A DNA stretch of 64,000 bases from contig NRSV01000009.1 of NCBI GenBank assembly GCA_002286855.1, positions 374,984-438,983 on the forward strand. Direction: 5' to 3'. Within the stretch, counting starts at the first letter, position 1, and each line of letters begins with the position of its first letter. A program made the position numbers and the translations under genes. Shown in pieces: positions 37,859-50,288 of the stretch. Below the pieces are notes generated by a model, which was given only the letters and a program-made list of their open reading frames with translations, was not told the DNA's origin and made no database searches. This DNA comes from Bipolaris cookei. Lineage: Eukaryota; Ascomycota; Dothideomycetes; Pleosporales; Pleosporaceae.

Positions 37859-38733
37859 GTTATTGTTAAAAAAAAGGAGGTGGAGGTTGGGGGTTGGGCA
37901 TAGAGACATTTGTAGACTTTTTCGTCCTTTTGGGACTTAGATTTTATGCACTCTATTCGAGTACGGACGACGCAAAATAAGACACCTATCACGGGTTTTT
38001 GTATTCAACTCTCTCTCTCTCCCCCCCGACTCGGCGCTTCCTTTGGTCCCCAATTCCTCGTCTAATAGTGTATCAGCAAAAAAAATCACTGCTCTTTGCA
38101 AAATACTGGTCTGATAAACGACTTGGGAATTCCCATAAAGAAGTCTACGCTGTAACTTCATGTAGTGTTAGAAACAAAAAAAAAGATTCGATAAAGTGTA
38201 TGTGAAAAGAGAGCGGGAACGACCGATTAGTACTTCCTTCGCACAGAAATCTATCTTGAGCTCCGTGGCAAGGAGGGGGTGTACAGGGGGATGAGCCTAC
38301 GATTATGCTAACGACCCAAGTTCGCAATGCAATGTGGGTCCAGAACGAGTGGGGAAGAAGGGGGGGGGGAGTGGGGAGGGTCCAGGGTCCATGGTTCGCC
38401 CAACGTACCAAGATAGCAATGCGTTCGCATTGAAAAGTTTAGAAATCAAATGTTTTTTTTCCTTTCTCCACGTGGGTTAATGCAAAGAAAGTGGGTACGT
38501 AATATATACAACGAACCCCAAAAATGCAGAAAAACTAAAAAAGAAGAATTGTGCAACTCTTTAATTGAACAAAAAGTCATAACGTCATTATGCCATTACC
38601 AATACCTAAATAGTCCCTAATAAAAAACCTTAAAAGATTTTTTGTTGGTACAAACGGAGAACAAAAAAAGAGTTTTTCAAGTGTGTGGGAAGCAAAAAAA
38701 GTAGAAAGAGGGGTAAGAGAATGGGGGAGCTTC
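37859..38733. other. Intergenic region between convergent genes
   Basis: Holds the 3' ends of the MFS gene (plus) and the Tvp38-like gene (minus). Contains several A/T homopolymers and a G-run at 38355-38370. No gene supported. Confidence 0.55.
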
Positions 38734-39993
38734 TCAAACCATTCTCATTGGCTGTGTAGGTTGCATGGCCCAATCTCCCTGGTCGTCATCGTACCGCCGG
38801 TCGACAGGCCTACTAACCTGCTTTGGCTGCATGGGCGCCCACTCTGTTGCCGACTCCTCATCGTACCGTCTCTGATACGCGCTTTCAGGGTTGGGAACGA
38901 GCTCGACGGCCTCGGCCTTCTTGACGCGCCTCATTTCCTGCTCTTCTAGCAGCAACTTCTTAATGGTGCGCATCTTGAGGTAGATCCAGATGCCCATTAA
39001 GACAGTGATGACGAAGACGGCGCCGAACATAACCGTTTTGATGACATCGTCGTTGCTCTGTTGCAGGAGCAGAACACCGAGGTAGACGAGGAAAATCTGC
39101 TTGGGTAAGGAGAAAAAAGTTGCAACAACGAAATGCCAGAACTTGACGTCGCAGGTGGAAAATACAGCAGTTGAGAAATGTGCGGGGATGGCAGAAAGTC
39201 GGATGACGAGGACGATGAAGAAGCCGCCGTCGCGCGTCAGACGGGCCATGGCGCCGTAATTAAGATTTGTGCGTTCTAGTTTTAGGGCCTTACTGCGGAA
39301 CGCATATTTGAACGCGTACCAGGTACCGACTGCAAAGCAAAAAAATGATTAGCCAACGTTTGAGGAAAAAAGGGCCGGAAATTCCGTGCTCAGCAAAAGT
39401 AAAAAAAAACAATAAACTTACCCTCGCCGATAAAAGTGCCCGCTGCAACAATGGCGAAACCGATCCAGAGCCCATAGACAACACCGCACAGCAGCGCAAT
39501 AATCTCGTGGCCAAAAAGCGGTGGGAAAGAAATAACAATCAGAATGGCAATGGGTATTAACCATCCTGCCGGCAAATCACGGAGTTTTTCCGACCACGGG
39601 CGTAGTTTCTGTGCATTCGTGTCAGTCATGTGGGTCCCTCCGGCTCCCCGAAAGCAAAGGGAAATGCGGTGAGAAAGAAAAAAACAGACGTACCTCGACA
39701 ACTTCGTCGTGCTTGATGGTGATGATGACAGTAATGATGCCAATGATGATGAATAATATGTGCCATGCTAATTTCCCATTGTCAGCAAAAAATATCCAAG
39801 GGGGGGAAGAAACGGTGATCATCAGGGTGACACATGTCAACATACGTATGTACTTTGGCGCGAGGAAGAAGCGTTTCCAGTCGAACTTTTGGTACTCAGT
39901 CTCTTCGGGAGGGCCGTTGGACTTCTTCTTCTTCTGCTCGGCTTCCATCATGCCCGACATTTCAATGTCGCTGTCCTTCTTGCGGAACCACAT
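38734..39993 (-). CDS. Tvp38/TMEM64-family (SNARE-associated, VTT-domain) membrane protein
   Basis: Exons 39846-39993, 39694-39767, 39422-39608 and 38734-39329 give 334 residues from ATG 39993. The core holds FPPLFGHEIIALLCGVVYGL and GTWYAFKYAFR, then RDGGFFIVLVIRLSAIPAHF and FFSLPKQIFLVYLG, matching the SNARE-associated Golgi (VTT) domain with four to six membrane segments. The C-terminal about 100 residues are charged and cytosolic. Family knowledge: Golgi/endosomal membrane protein related to Tvp38 and to DedA/VMP1-type scramblases. An in-frame ATG at 40335 would add 114 residues, including a basic stretch and ten consecutive threonines; I prefer the shorter start but cannot exclude the longer. 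Confidence 0.87.
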
Positions 39994-40234
39994 TGCGGGA
40001 GCGGTATGTGGGTGGCCTGTCCAGCGGGAAGATTTTGGCGAGTCAAGGGACCAGATGGCGGGTGGGAATGGGCGATGGAGCGAAAGCCAGTTGGGAGGGC
40101 TCGGGGCGCGGGCGAGTTGTATCTGGGGCAGCACCTTTTTTGGTGTCGAAGAAAGAAATTCGGGCAACGGCAATCCTGGGGAAGAGGGGGGTGTGGGAGG
40201 TAGAAGGAGAGAGAGGTGTCGGGGAGGGGTGATG

Positions 40235-40268
40235 TTGGTGGTGGTGGTGGTGGTAGTGGTGGTTGTGG
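40235..40268. repeat. Imperfect (GGT)n repeat
   Basis: Ten GGT-like triplets with single interruptions. On the minus strand it would encode ten threonines if the Tvp38-like gene starts at 40335. Confidence 0.9.
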
Positions 40269-41857
40269 CGCGACGGAGGATAGGGGAGAAGGATGATGTA
40301 TCAAGGGCTCGGGCATGAAACCGGCATAGCCACATCCGCGTAATCGACGCCTGGGCCAATTGCGACGCGCCCAAACGTTGCTATGTGAGACACTGGCGCG
40401 GGAGATCAGCGCCTGCAGACGCGGGCTTAAAACCTATCAAGCCCTACATCCCCGCCTGTACATCATTTGCGACGGAATATTTGGTGCGCTTCTTCAAATC
40501 TCCATGCCCAGCTGTCGCCTGCGACCGTTGCGGACACTTTGGCGCCCTGTCGTGTCCGTGCATGGCGGCTGCTCTTGCGGGAGCGCCTTCGTATCCATTG
40601 TCACAATAGCTTCACCCCAGAGGCGGTGCAGCGCGACCCACGTCAGACCAGATGTTTGTTTATATTTGGACGGCGCCGATGATCACTATAATTACGACCG
40701 TTGGAATTGTGGGCAATGGGAAGCGTCGTCATCACTCTAGCAGGCGGCACGCTTCCAATCAATTTAAAGGCCGATGACTTATCCCTGCAGCCCGTCCCAG
40801 GTACACACCTCAACTTCGTATTGCGCCCAAAAATTTCCTTCCATCGCGCAGCAACACCCTGGTTGCGAAGAAACGGTCTTTGCGCTCTTAGTTAGCAACC
40901 TCCGATTTTTTTGTTGCCCGGTTTCCTGATACTTATTTCAAAACAAGTTACACATGGTGTATTCACAGCAAGGAAACCTTGCTGCCACCTCGCGTATTTG
41001 TCTTGCTCATCCCAACCACCATACTCACATTGTCGCGCTCGCAACAGTACGTTTCGGCTTTCGGTCGAAATGTGTCCTTTGTCCGCCGACGCTGAGCTAC
41101 CGAGGAGTGTTGAGGTGATACTCGCATCTTCGACATTTGGTTGCTTCTCCTCATTTCTTCTTGGCTAAATCCATAGCTGCCGGACATTGTCACCATTACA
41201 CTTAAACAAAATTCGGTACTGGATCCTACAAGGTCTGTGCAAGTAGAGTACCACCCTTTTTATTGGATCCATGTTTTTGCTGCATGCAAGCACCTACAAG
41301 CTTCAGGATCAGCGTATCCTTTCGTTCCTAACATTGAAAAAGAAGAAGAGCTGCATGATAGATAACGCAGGGAATCATCGGAAACCAACCATGCGAAGAT
41401 ACCCCTCAGCCACCAGGAGCTCAAGGACGCCTCTCCTCTTACTACACGAACTCTCAACCAAACCTTCTGCGGTCGTTCATGTTTTAAAGCTTACAAGTGC
41501 TTTTATGCACACCTACTTTGCACATGCGAAAAGCTACACAAGTATTCTGGTACTAAAGAGAAAGAACATCGTAACCTGGCTAGCTAGCTACACATGTCGA
41601 CACTCAAAGCGTATCTTTTATCTGTTTGCAAGAGTTAATGATATAAATACCCTGTTAACCCTTTTAACCCTGTCGCCTGCTGTTGCAGTATTGTTTTCGT
41701 TGAAAAGGTCTTCGACTTCTGTACATCCTGATTCAATATTTCTTCGTTTACTCGCATTCGGATATATATTCATGCAGGCAAGGCACTTCGCTTGAGTAAG
41801 GTCTGCAATGTGTATAGGTAATTTCCATTTGAAATGATGACCGGCTTCATTGCAATC

Positions 41858-41859
41858 TA

Positions 41860-41896
<37 letters not shown>
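41858..41896. repeat. Compound (CT)n(CA)n microsatellite
   Basis: About nine CT units followed by about ten CA units, 19 bases 3' of the stop codon of the Dug3-like gene. Confidence 0.95.
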
Positions 41897-41914
41897 AGCT
41901 CACTGCAATACGCA

Positions 41915-43088
41915 TCACGCATGACCATCACACTTTGGATCCCGCGCATTCAACGAAGGGTCATAGTCAATCTTGATCTCGCGCTCGATACCATCCTCAT
42001 CCACCATCAGGGCACAATTGGCATTGATCAAGTGCCATTCATTCTCGTCGTAGGTGGTAGGCTCACTGGCAATAATGGTGTGTTTGCCCATTCGCTCTAC
42101 CTCGAGCGATGCTTCGAGATTCTCTATCTCCTTGCTATCTGGGTTACCCGGGTACTTTGTGTTCAGTGTGCGGCCGGCAAATTCAGACCAATAGAGACTG
42201 GGGGGCTGCTGTGTAACGTGGTTCCGGAAGCGAATGGCGAGCATTCTCTTGCCGTCTGTGGTGCAAAAGTTGAGAGAGTTGGGCGTGTTTGCATCACCGA
42301 GTTTAGCGTGTTGCAGCTCAAGAATACGGATCACTGTTTTCTTCATGGCGTCGAGCATCTTCTCGAGCGGGTACGACTTCTCCCAGCTCTCCTTGTCTCC
42401 ACCGTCGGTCAGAAATGTCATGTACATGGCAGCGGCGTGTTCCGAGTCGGTACTGCCTAGCACATTGCAGTAGGCGTCAAAGGAGAACTCGTCCGTCATG
42501 TCGCGGCGAATACTGGAAAAGTTGGAAATGACTCCGTTGTGCATAAATACGTGGCGACCAAAAACAAATGGGTGCGAGTTCACTTGGGTCACAACGCTGC
42601 CGCTGGTGGCGCGAATGTGGGCAAACACACATTTAGCCTCGGTGTTTTGGCAGAGGGACTTGAAGTTGAAATCGTTGATGGGCGGGGATTGCGACTTGTA
42701 GAGGGCTGGGCGTGGGCCTTCTACATGCTTCAAGTACGAGGAAGTAGCCTCTGTGTACCCTGGGAAGGTTTGTAAGCCAATGCCGAGCAAATATCCAAGC
42801 TGGAAAACGTGTTCGAGTGAGAGGCAAGGTGCATCAAAGTACATCTTTTGTCATCAGAAAGACCTTGCACTTACATGCAATACCCAAGCCATCCATGTTC
42901 AAGAGCGAGTTTCGCATACGCATAAGCTCGTCGGGGGCGTCATGGAGATCTTTGTCGTCATCATGTGGGAGGAGCTTAGGTAGATAATGCTCGGAACACT
43001 GCTTGCTGATGCTGTTGGCGGGAGTTATGAGCACATCAGATAGGAGACATGGCTCCGTAGGAGAGATGTAGGCGAACCAGCGACACAT
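41915..43088 (-). CDS. DUG3: Dug3-like class II glutamine amidotransferase
   Basis: Exons 42875-43088 and 41915-42759 (115-nt intron, T|GG splits a Trp codon) encode 352 residues, near the 357 of yeast Dug3. The N-terminus MCRWFAYISP exposes Cys2 as the catalytic nucleophile after Met removal. FAHIRATSGSVVTQVNSHPF and MHNGVISNFSSIRRD are the class II amidotransferase binding motifs. Family knowledge: Dug3 acts with Dug1 and Dug2 in cytosolic glutathione breakdown, cleaving the gamma-glutamyl bond. No Dug1/Dug2 homologue is in the window. A compound microsatellite follows the stop. Confidence 0.92.
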
Positions 43089-45056
43089 GATTGTGATGGT
43101 GATTCTGAGGTGAGAAATTTCTTTTTCTTCTTCTTTGCCTTTTGGTATTTGGAACAATCTAGGATTGTTGCGAGGTTAAGAGCAACTTATATATCCATGT
43201 ACTCAGATAGGGAGAAGTGGTTTTCCCAGAAAAGCGCTCGTAGTAGGTTCGATCGGCAGGCGTGTCGCACGGTAGGATCAACAACGCAGTCCCTCTGACG
43301 TGTTTACCAGTTGTAGGTGAGTTTGGTCAAAAGCACAGTTGGAGGCGTACTGTGGCGAGTATCATGGACCAGTAAAGAAGACTTTGTCAAGGAAAAAGCA
43401 GGCCGGAGATGCTTGGTGAGGGCGGAGAGCGGAGATAAAAAGACGCAGGAAGCACTGTCGACTAGAGATGTGTTTGTGTGACTATACCCTGAAAGGCCAA
43501 TGCTACACTCAGATAGTACTGGGTGTGGCGCACATTGCAGGATTGAGCAAGATACCAGTGGTGGAGGCGTGAAGCAAAAGGAAAGCAGCATGCCATGTGG
43601 CATTGCGGGGCAGGCAGCGGGAACGGGGCAGCCCGTCGACAAGAAGCGCCTGCACATGTATGGATGGATGGACACATGTACTAGTATATAGTATCACTAC
43701 TGCACCACGAGGCGGCATTGCGTGTCTCGAGCGACTGCAGTGTAGACCATGTTGGTTGGTCCGAAAGTTTACGGGATGCGGCTGATGAACAGCTTCTGGA
43801 AGGCATTTGCCTGCAGGTAAGCTAGTGGCATCTGTGATGGCGTGGAGCATGGCTGGACAACAAGGACCAGGAAGACTTGATAATATGAACTACTCCTAGT
43901 AGTATGTAATGTTAACAGCTGTGTGGTCCTAGTACACAGTCGTCACATGACTGTTCCCATGTCCCAGTATTTGTGTGCAAGCGATCGTGTTGCTGTTCGC
44001 ACGTGACTCGCTGCATGATGACGGTAGCCTAGGCTGGCCATGGGGCCATGCCGCGGCGGATAGCGACGAAACAGTTAGACAAGTCACATGGCCACGTGAG
44101 CTGGGCTGTGAGCGACTAAGAAATATTCGTAGTAACAAAACGACATGTATCTCCAAGCGAATCGACAGTAACTCACAGCAGACGCGACGGCCGTGCGCTC
44201 CTTGGCTCGGCACTTCTCAAGCATGATGCCGTCATTTGATTTGTGTCCGCTCGGCCTCTAGCAACGCCAATCTCTCAACGCTTGCGATGCGCAACACTTG
44301 ATTCAAGCACTTGAGGCGCTATTCTCTGTTATTAGCCGAGAGTCAGTCCAGAGGTTTTGACGATGGTGCAGCTCCCGATCAACTCACAGCTCACCCACGA
44401 CGCCCCATCGCATCCAACTCCCTCTTTCTCCCAAAATACGCGAGCCTCTTGTCAGCGACATTGATAGCCCCCCACCCGCTCTCGCGCTCGTTCTCTTACG
44501 CTCGCCCGCACTTAGCCTTAGGGCAGGAGCCCAGTACCTGCCGACACACTGTGGTGCATCCACTAGCACGCTTCGGCGACGTGCGAACGCATCCATCCAT
44601 AGCCTTGTCCGCCAGATTGGATTACGTTCCCCCAACTGTCGTCGCGCGGCCGGCGACATGGGCCCTGGTCGCCTGTTCGAGTGCCCAGGATGCTCCCACT
44701 CTTATGTTGGGGCAAATTGTCGCCCACCCCGGGTCACTAACGCAAGCCCACCTTCTAGTACACCATACACCCACGACGGCCCAGCCATTCTCCACGCCGC
44801 ATTTGCACACGACACGACGAGCGGGGTTGCCCAAGGCCGGCCTTGTCTGAAAACTCTGTACTGTGCCGCCTGCCGTCGATACCATACCCAGCACGGTGGG
44901 CACGCGCACTAGCCCCGGACAGGCTAGCCAAGACCGCCGTACTAGCGCCCCGCCAAACCCTTCTCGGCCCCTCGTCGTATCCCAGCCCTCACCACCGCGA
45001 GGATCCACCCACAGGCAAGGCAATGCCCTTATGTCCCGCTCCTAGCTGTAGAAACA

Positions 45057-45063
45057 TATAAAG
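45057..45063 (+). promoter_or_regulatory. Probable TATA box of the amino-acid permease gene
   Basis: TATAAAG about 310 bases upstream of the permease ATG, followed by a long C/T-rich leader. Position and leader composition fit a core promoter; no transcript evidence. Confidence 0.4.
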
Positions 45064-45093
45064 ACCCTGCTCTTCAGCCCAGGGCCTGGTCTG

Positions 45094-45099
45094 TGATAA
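45094..45099 (+). promoter_or_regulatory. Possible GATA-factor (AreA-type) site
   Basis: TGATAA matches HGATAR, the binding site of nitrogen regulators that often control amino-acid permeases. Single short motif, so weak. Confidence 0.22.
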
Positions 45100-45371
45100 G
45101 GGTTCTATCCTCCATCGCCCCTACCTCCTCCCCTTCCCTTTCGTCCACTGCTCATCAGTGCGACTCGTTTGGTAGCCCTAGCTGCGCCCTCTCCATTCCC
45201 CACACGCGACTGATAGTCGGCCTCCTTCCCCAGCCCTCTACTCCATAGCGACAAGCCCAGTCCAGCCCAGCCTAGCCTAGCCCATACCTGAAGCGACTTT
45301 CCATTGCGACCACTACTACTCCCTAGCGACCACTGCCCTTTTTGCCTAAGCGACAACACCCCTTTGCAGCC

Positions 45372-47153
45372 ATGGAACAAGAAAAGAAGTACTCCGGCGA
45401 GTTCATCCGCGAGTCAGCCCCCAATGACGATATCCAACATGGCGACGTGACCGACAACTCGGATGACTTGCAGCGTCATCTGGGCAACCGCCAAATCCAG
45501 CTCATTGCCATTGGTGGCTCCATAGGTACTGCCCTGTTTGTGTCCATCGGTGGTGCCCTGAACTCTGGCGGTCCCCTCGGTATACTGATCGCCTACGCTG
45601 GATATTCGTGTATCATCGCCCTCGTAAACAACGCCATGGCTGAAATGGCCAGCTTCATGCCTGTCTCCGGAGGTTTCATCCGCATGGCTGGTCACTGGGT
45701 CGACGAAGCCCTCGGCTTCATGGCCGGCTGGAACTTCTTCTTCTATGAAGCCCTGCTGATTCCGTTTGAGATAACGGCTCTTAATGTTGTATTAAAATTT
45801 TGGAGAGATGACATCCCAGTCGCTGCTGTCTGTGCCGCAGTCATCGTCCTCTACGCGTAAGATATCCTACACTTTCCCTTGCGGGACAAGGCACACCGTG
45901 CGCGATTGCCACTAACCGTACTCTAGTGCTTGCAACATCTTGGCTGTCAAGGCCTATGGTGAAGCCGAGTTTTGGCTGTCAGGTGGCAGTAAGTAGATTT
46001 GCGCGACTGTGAATGACACAGACAACTAACCTGTTGTGCAGAGGTTTTCCTTATCCTGATCCTCTACCTCTTCACCTTTATTACCATGGTCGGTGGTAAT
46101 CCTCAGCATGATGCCTATGGCTTCCGCTACTGGAGTAACCCTGGCGTCATCCCTGGCGCCACAAGCCTCGATCGTTTTGAAGGATTCCTCGCTGCTCTGT
46201 GGGCTGCCTCTTTCTGTATTGTTGGCCCCGAGTATATCTCCATGGTAGCTGGTGAGGCGAAGCGCCCTCGTGTCTACATCAAGTCAGCCTTCAAGACCGT
46301 TTACTTCCGATTCGGTGCCTTCTTCATCCTCGGTGCCCTTTGTGTTGGTGTCGTTGTAGCCTACAACGACCCACAGCTCGAGTCGGTGGTCAAGTCTGGT
46401 GAGAAGAGCGCGGCTGCCTCTCCCTATGTCATTGCTATGAGCAACCTCAAGATCAACGGTCTTCCTCACCTTGTCAACGCCCTCTTGGTCACGAGTATCT
46501 TCTCTGCCGGAAACACGTACACGTACTGCGCCACTCGCAGCTTGTACTCGCTCGCTATTGAGGGCCGTGCCCCCAAGATCTTCCGCAAATGCACTAACAA
46601 TGGTGTCCCCATCTACTGCTTCCTCGTTGTTATGGCCTTCCCCTTCTTGTCCTTCCTGCAACTGTCGGACAGCTCTGCAAAGGTTCTGAAATGGCTCGTC
46701 AACATCATTACCGCTGGAGGTTTGATCAACTTCATTGTCATGTGTGGCACATACATTGCCTTTTACAAGGCATGCAAGGTCCAAGGACTCGACCGCAAGA
46801 CGCTCCCATACTGCGGTTACTTCCAGCCATACGGAACCTGGTTCGCTCTCTGCTTCGAGATTTGCGTTGTCTTTGTCTATGGCTACAGTACCTTCAAGCC
46901 CGGCAACTTCACTGCCGAGTCCTTCCTTACCTACTACACCATGGTCATGGTAGCTCCGGTTCTGTTCATCTTTTGGAAAGTGGTCAAGAAGACCAAGTGG
47001 CTAGCGCCGCACGAGGTTGACCTTGTTTGGGATGCTCCTCTCATTGACGCCTACGAGGCCTCTTTCATCACCCCGCCGGTCAGCTTCTGGACGGAGATGC
47101 TTCAGCTCATTGGCCTGAAGCGCAATGTTCCCGTTGACAAGCGTGCTGTCTAA
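45372..47153 (+). CDS. Amino-acid permease (APC superfamily, fungal YAT family)
   Basis: Exons 45372-45856, 45927-45988 and 46042-47153 give 552 residues. After a charged N-terminus with LQRHLGNRQIQLIAIGGSIG, about twelve membrane segments follow. Conserved blocks include SFMPVSGGFIRMAGHWVDEA, WAASFCIVGPEYISMVAGEA, TYTYCATRSLYSLAIEGRAP and the C-terminal half GTYIAFYKACKVQGLDR. Family knowledge: proton-coupled uptake at the plasma membrane; the sequence resembles dicarboxylic or general permeases, but substrate preference is not decided. The usual TG at the start of TM1 (GTGLF) reads GTALF here. The ATG has a good context (GCAGCCATGG). Confidence 0.92.
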
Positions 47154-49525
47154 GATGATCTGATGAGCATCGTTTTTTTATTTGGCACTGTGAATATTGC
47201 GCAGTAAGGTTTTTTGATGATATATTGACCTAGATGGTTAGACCGGTCGTTTGAACAGCCGAAAGGTGCTGGTTACGTGTCCAGATGAATTCAATACCCA
47301 TTTCTTTTGCAGAAACAACGCAGTGGCAATTTGCGATTGGTGGCGACTTGCGATTATTGACGACCTCTGCTATCCCATTGCGACAAACAGCGAGGCCGAT
47401 TTCCGATCTCCGATTTCCACCCCAAGCCCAAGCAACACTGATATTTTGGCACCCGATTGCGACCAGCCGAAGCGACGCCACCATGGCCGTACACTTACAC
47501 GCGACACTCCCCATGCGGCAAATGTTCATGTGATTTCTACGCGGCTGTGAATCTAGCCGGACCTTCGATATCGATTACTTTTCCTCACAACGCTTAGGCT
47601 TTGCCACGCAGCGCCACGTTCAGCCATGACCATGGTGCTAGAGACTGTCGCGACCTGTCATGCTGCCTATCTCCGGTTTGACATCTATGTACGAGTAGAT
47701 GCGCAGCACATCCATGGCTGTTGGTCGGAAGATTCATTCGGAAAACTCGGAAGCGGGTGTGGATCAGGCCTGCGGTTTATTGCCGGCAGCCACACCCTCA
47801 ATCCTACGAGTCGGTACGTCGCTCTTCTCTTGACGAGCGTGCATTTTTCCTTGTCGCATGCGCCACTCTCGTGCAGTATACGATTCTGGCTGCGCTTAGC
47901 TATAGCCTACACCTAGTGACGGCCGATCCTCACTGTCGCCAGGCCACCAGAGTGTCGTCATGGACAAGGGCTGCCTGGGGCGTCGCCAAGCCACTGTCTC
48001 ATGCTCGTTTATAACCCGGACCGCACGACTATCTGCACCGGTGAAACGTTGATAAGCATCAATTGGCAACGGGTAGCTTCTCCAGCAAATAGTCTTTAGA
48101 CCAATAGTTCGTCGCGTGCACCGCTTAGTTCATGCGCCTTCGCACTCGAAGCCCTGCCAAGTCATGGAGCCAGGAACCCTATACATAGTGTGCTCTTCCG
48201 TCGCCCAACCACACACCCTTGGTATGTCAGGTATGCATTCGACCATTTCGCTCTTTGCATCCCAAAATGTCCATTACATCCCGCCCGTCCATCTGGCTAT
48301 CAACATGGCAGTCCGCTCGCTCCCGCTCGCTGGTGCGCCACAAAGCCACCAACCACCGATCACCCCGGTAAACTCGCACTCATCCATTGCCGTGGAAATG
48401 CGCCGTATCTTCCTAGCAACTAGCTCTTCCGTCCCTTGCAGCCTCTTTCTCCGCATTTGATAACGGGTGGCGAGTCTGGGATCCATTTTTGTTACTGACA
48501 GTGCGCACCGCATGGTTCACTCTCCGCACACGACTCCCAAGCAATGCAGGTCCGAGGAAAGTTGAAGATATCGGGAAGATTACTGTTAGCCTAGTGATTT
48601 GAGCTGAAAGGGCGGGAGACATACTGCACCGTGCCGCACGCACCGGACACATGGGCTGAGAAGGGTAATGGTAAAGTACATGGATATTGGGCTTGCTGAC
48701 TATGACCTCGTTTACTGCTTTACAGTCTGTACGGTGCGATTTTTCCGTCGGGAAAGATAAGAGGTTCGTTAGGCGTTGTTCGCGTTCAATACATCTGCAA
48801 CGCCACCTTTCTGATGATGCATGATCGGGTCAAGGTAGACTCTGGCATCTCCTGGCTGAGGCGAGTCGTTTGCAGTCAGACTGTCACCGACGGTGCGACA
48901 TTTTGGTGTAGTGCATCTTGTGAATTCTTTGCGGCGAACTTTGATGAGCATCATGTAGTAGAACACGACTAGGTAAGATAGAAGATGTGGCCATGTTGGC
49001 AACAGGTGAGCGTGCACAATATCGCAAATATGCGTTCTTATCCCAATAATTTCCAACTTGACGAACAGCCATCTTCTGCCTCTCAATTCATTTCGTGACT
49101 ACAAATGAAATTGAACACAAAGACACAAGATCTGTTTCTTCATCCGTCCGCTGTGTAAAACCACATCAAAGACATTCCCTCAGTCCCACCACCAATGCAT
49201 ATACACACTATTCACCAACCCCACCAAAATAGATACGAAAAACAGCCTAATCCCCCCTCTCCCTTATCTTATCAGCACAAAAAAGATGCACGGCCAACCA
49301 CCCCCAACCTATCTCATCAACCATCTTATCACCTTTACCCCCGCCCCCCGTGGCGTATCTATACATTCGGACCTTCTATCACCCGCCACAACATACAGCA
49401 TCCCCTCTCGCTTTCCTTCGCCCAAACGGCCTGATTGCGCACCCCCCCCCCCCCTCCCTCTGTTCGATGTTGTGCCTTGTGTAAGCCAAGGCAACCGGGG
49501 CCGGGGAATACCTGTGTGGTTGAGT

Positions 49526-49640
49526 GCATGTACTTACGTGTGTATACTATGTACGCACGTAAGTACTTACGTATATATGCTATGTATGCACGTAAGTACT
49601 TACGTATATATGCTATGTACGCACGTAAGTACTTACTTAC
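49526..49640. repeat. 33-bp tandem repeat with a palindromic core, about 3.4 copies
   Basis: The 12-bp perfect palindrome GTAAGTACTTAC occurs at 49559-49570, 49592-49603 and 49625-49636, each separated by a nearly identical TATATATGCTATGTAYGCAC-type spacer. A diverged fourth unit precedes them. The period of 33 is a multiple of three, so one frame reads a repeating 11-residue unit, but there is no gene evidence. Confidence 0.93.
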
Positions 49641-50000
49641 CTCCGCGTTACATACTTATATGGGTAAGGATGTACATGTATGGATGTGGGCGTGGGTAAA
49701 AAGGGTGGTAAACGCCGGAGTGGCACCATATAAGCCGAATGTGTGTATGACGTTACCCTGAATTGCGGGGAAGGAGGGGGGTTTGGTATAGTTACATAGG
49801 TCTTGGGGGAATGGGATTTACGCGCAGATGTGTGTGTCATAGGTAAATAGCATGTATGTAGATGAACCTGGGGTTTTTGTGGGGAAAAGATGGAGTGGAA
49901 TGGCTGTGTTGGGGTGGGGGGTCCGAGGCGTTTGTGAGACTTTTTTTTGGGCAGGCTTGCGCTTGGTTGTGGGGATGGAGAAGAGGGGGGTGGATAAGTA

Positions 50001-50080
50001 AGGAAGCATGGAAGGGTGGATGGAAGCATGGAAGGGTGGATAGAAGCATGGAAGGGTGGATAGAAGCATGTAAGGGAGAG
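50001..50080. repeat. 20-bp tandem repeat, four copies
   Basis: Units resembling GGAAGCATGGAAGGGTGGAT repeat four times in register; the last copy is diverged. Confidence 0.93.
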
Positions 50081-50288
50081 GTTGGGGTTAGTGTTTTAGG
50101 ATTTGCTGCTACAAAAGGCTTGTTTGATGAGGTTACGGTGAGGTGTGGTAGTTGTAGTTTGGTGGAATTAGTGTAGTTTGTGCATGGCATTCTAGTTGGC
50201 TACTCTGTCCTTTCTACGGCATATTTTCTTTGCATGACACTTTTTTTTCTATTCTTCTGTGGATTCCAAAACACTGCGTTTGTATATT

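Larger units (their letters stand above)
39994..41914. other. Intergenic region between two minus-strand genes
   Basis: Includes the promoter or extended N-terminus of the Tvp38-like gene and the 3' UTR of the Dug3-like gene. Open frames at 40360-40900 and 41270-41795 show no family resemblance. Contains the GGT repeat and the CT/CA repeat listed separately. Confidence 0.5.
43089..45371. other. 2.3 kb divergent intergenic region
   Basis: Lies between the Dug3-like gene (minus) and the amino-acid permease (plus). The proximal 280 bases before the permease ATG are C/T-rich, as in many fungal 5' UTRs. An open frame at 44311-44850 is Arg/Ser/His/Pro-rich with no family resemblance. No gene supported. 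Confidence 0.5.
47154..50288. other. 3.1 kb intergenic region with tandem repeats
   Basis: Lies between two convergent genes. Small frames at 47230-49090 show no family resemblance. The part 49190-50180 is low-complexity, with C and G runs and the two tandem arrays listed separately. Confidence 0.55.

Noticed and set aside
39611..40318. Plus-strand 235-codon frame opposite the Tvp38-like gene
   Set aside because: Antisense to a spliced gene with clear VTT-domain motifs, and ends in a poly-Val run from the GGT repeat.
44311..44850. 179-codon plus-strand frame upstream of the amino-acid permease
   Set aside because: Arg/Ser/His/Pro-rich without domains, overlapped by equally open antisense frames; probably promoter sequence.
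47230..49090. Small open frames between the permease and the tandem repeats
   Set aside because: None shows motifs, start context or splice signals above chance.
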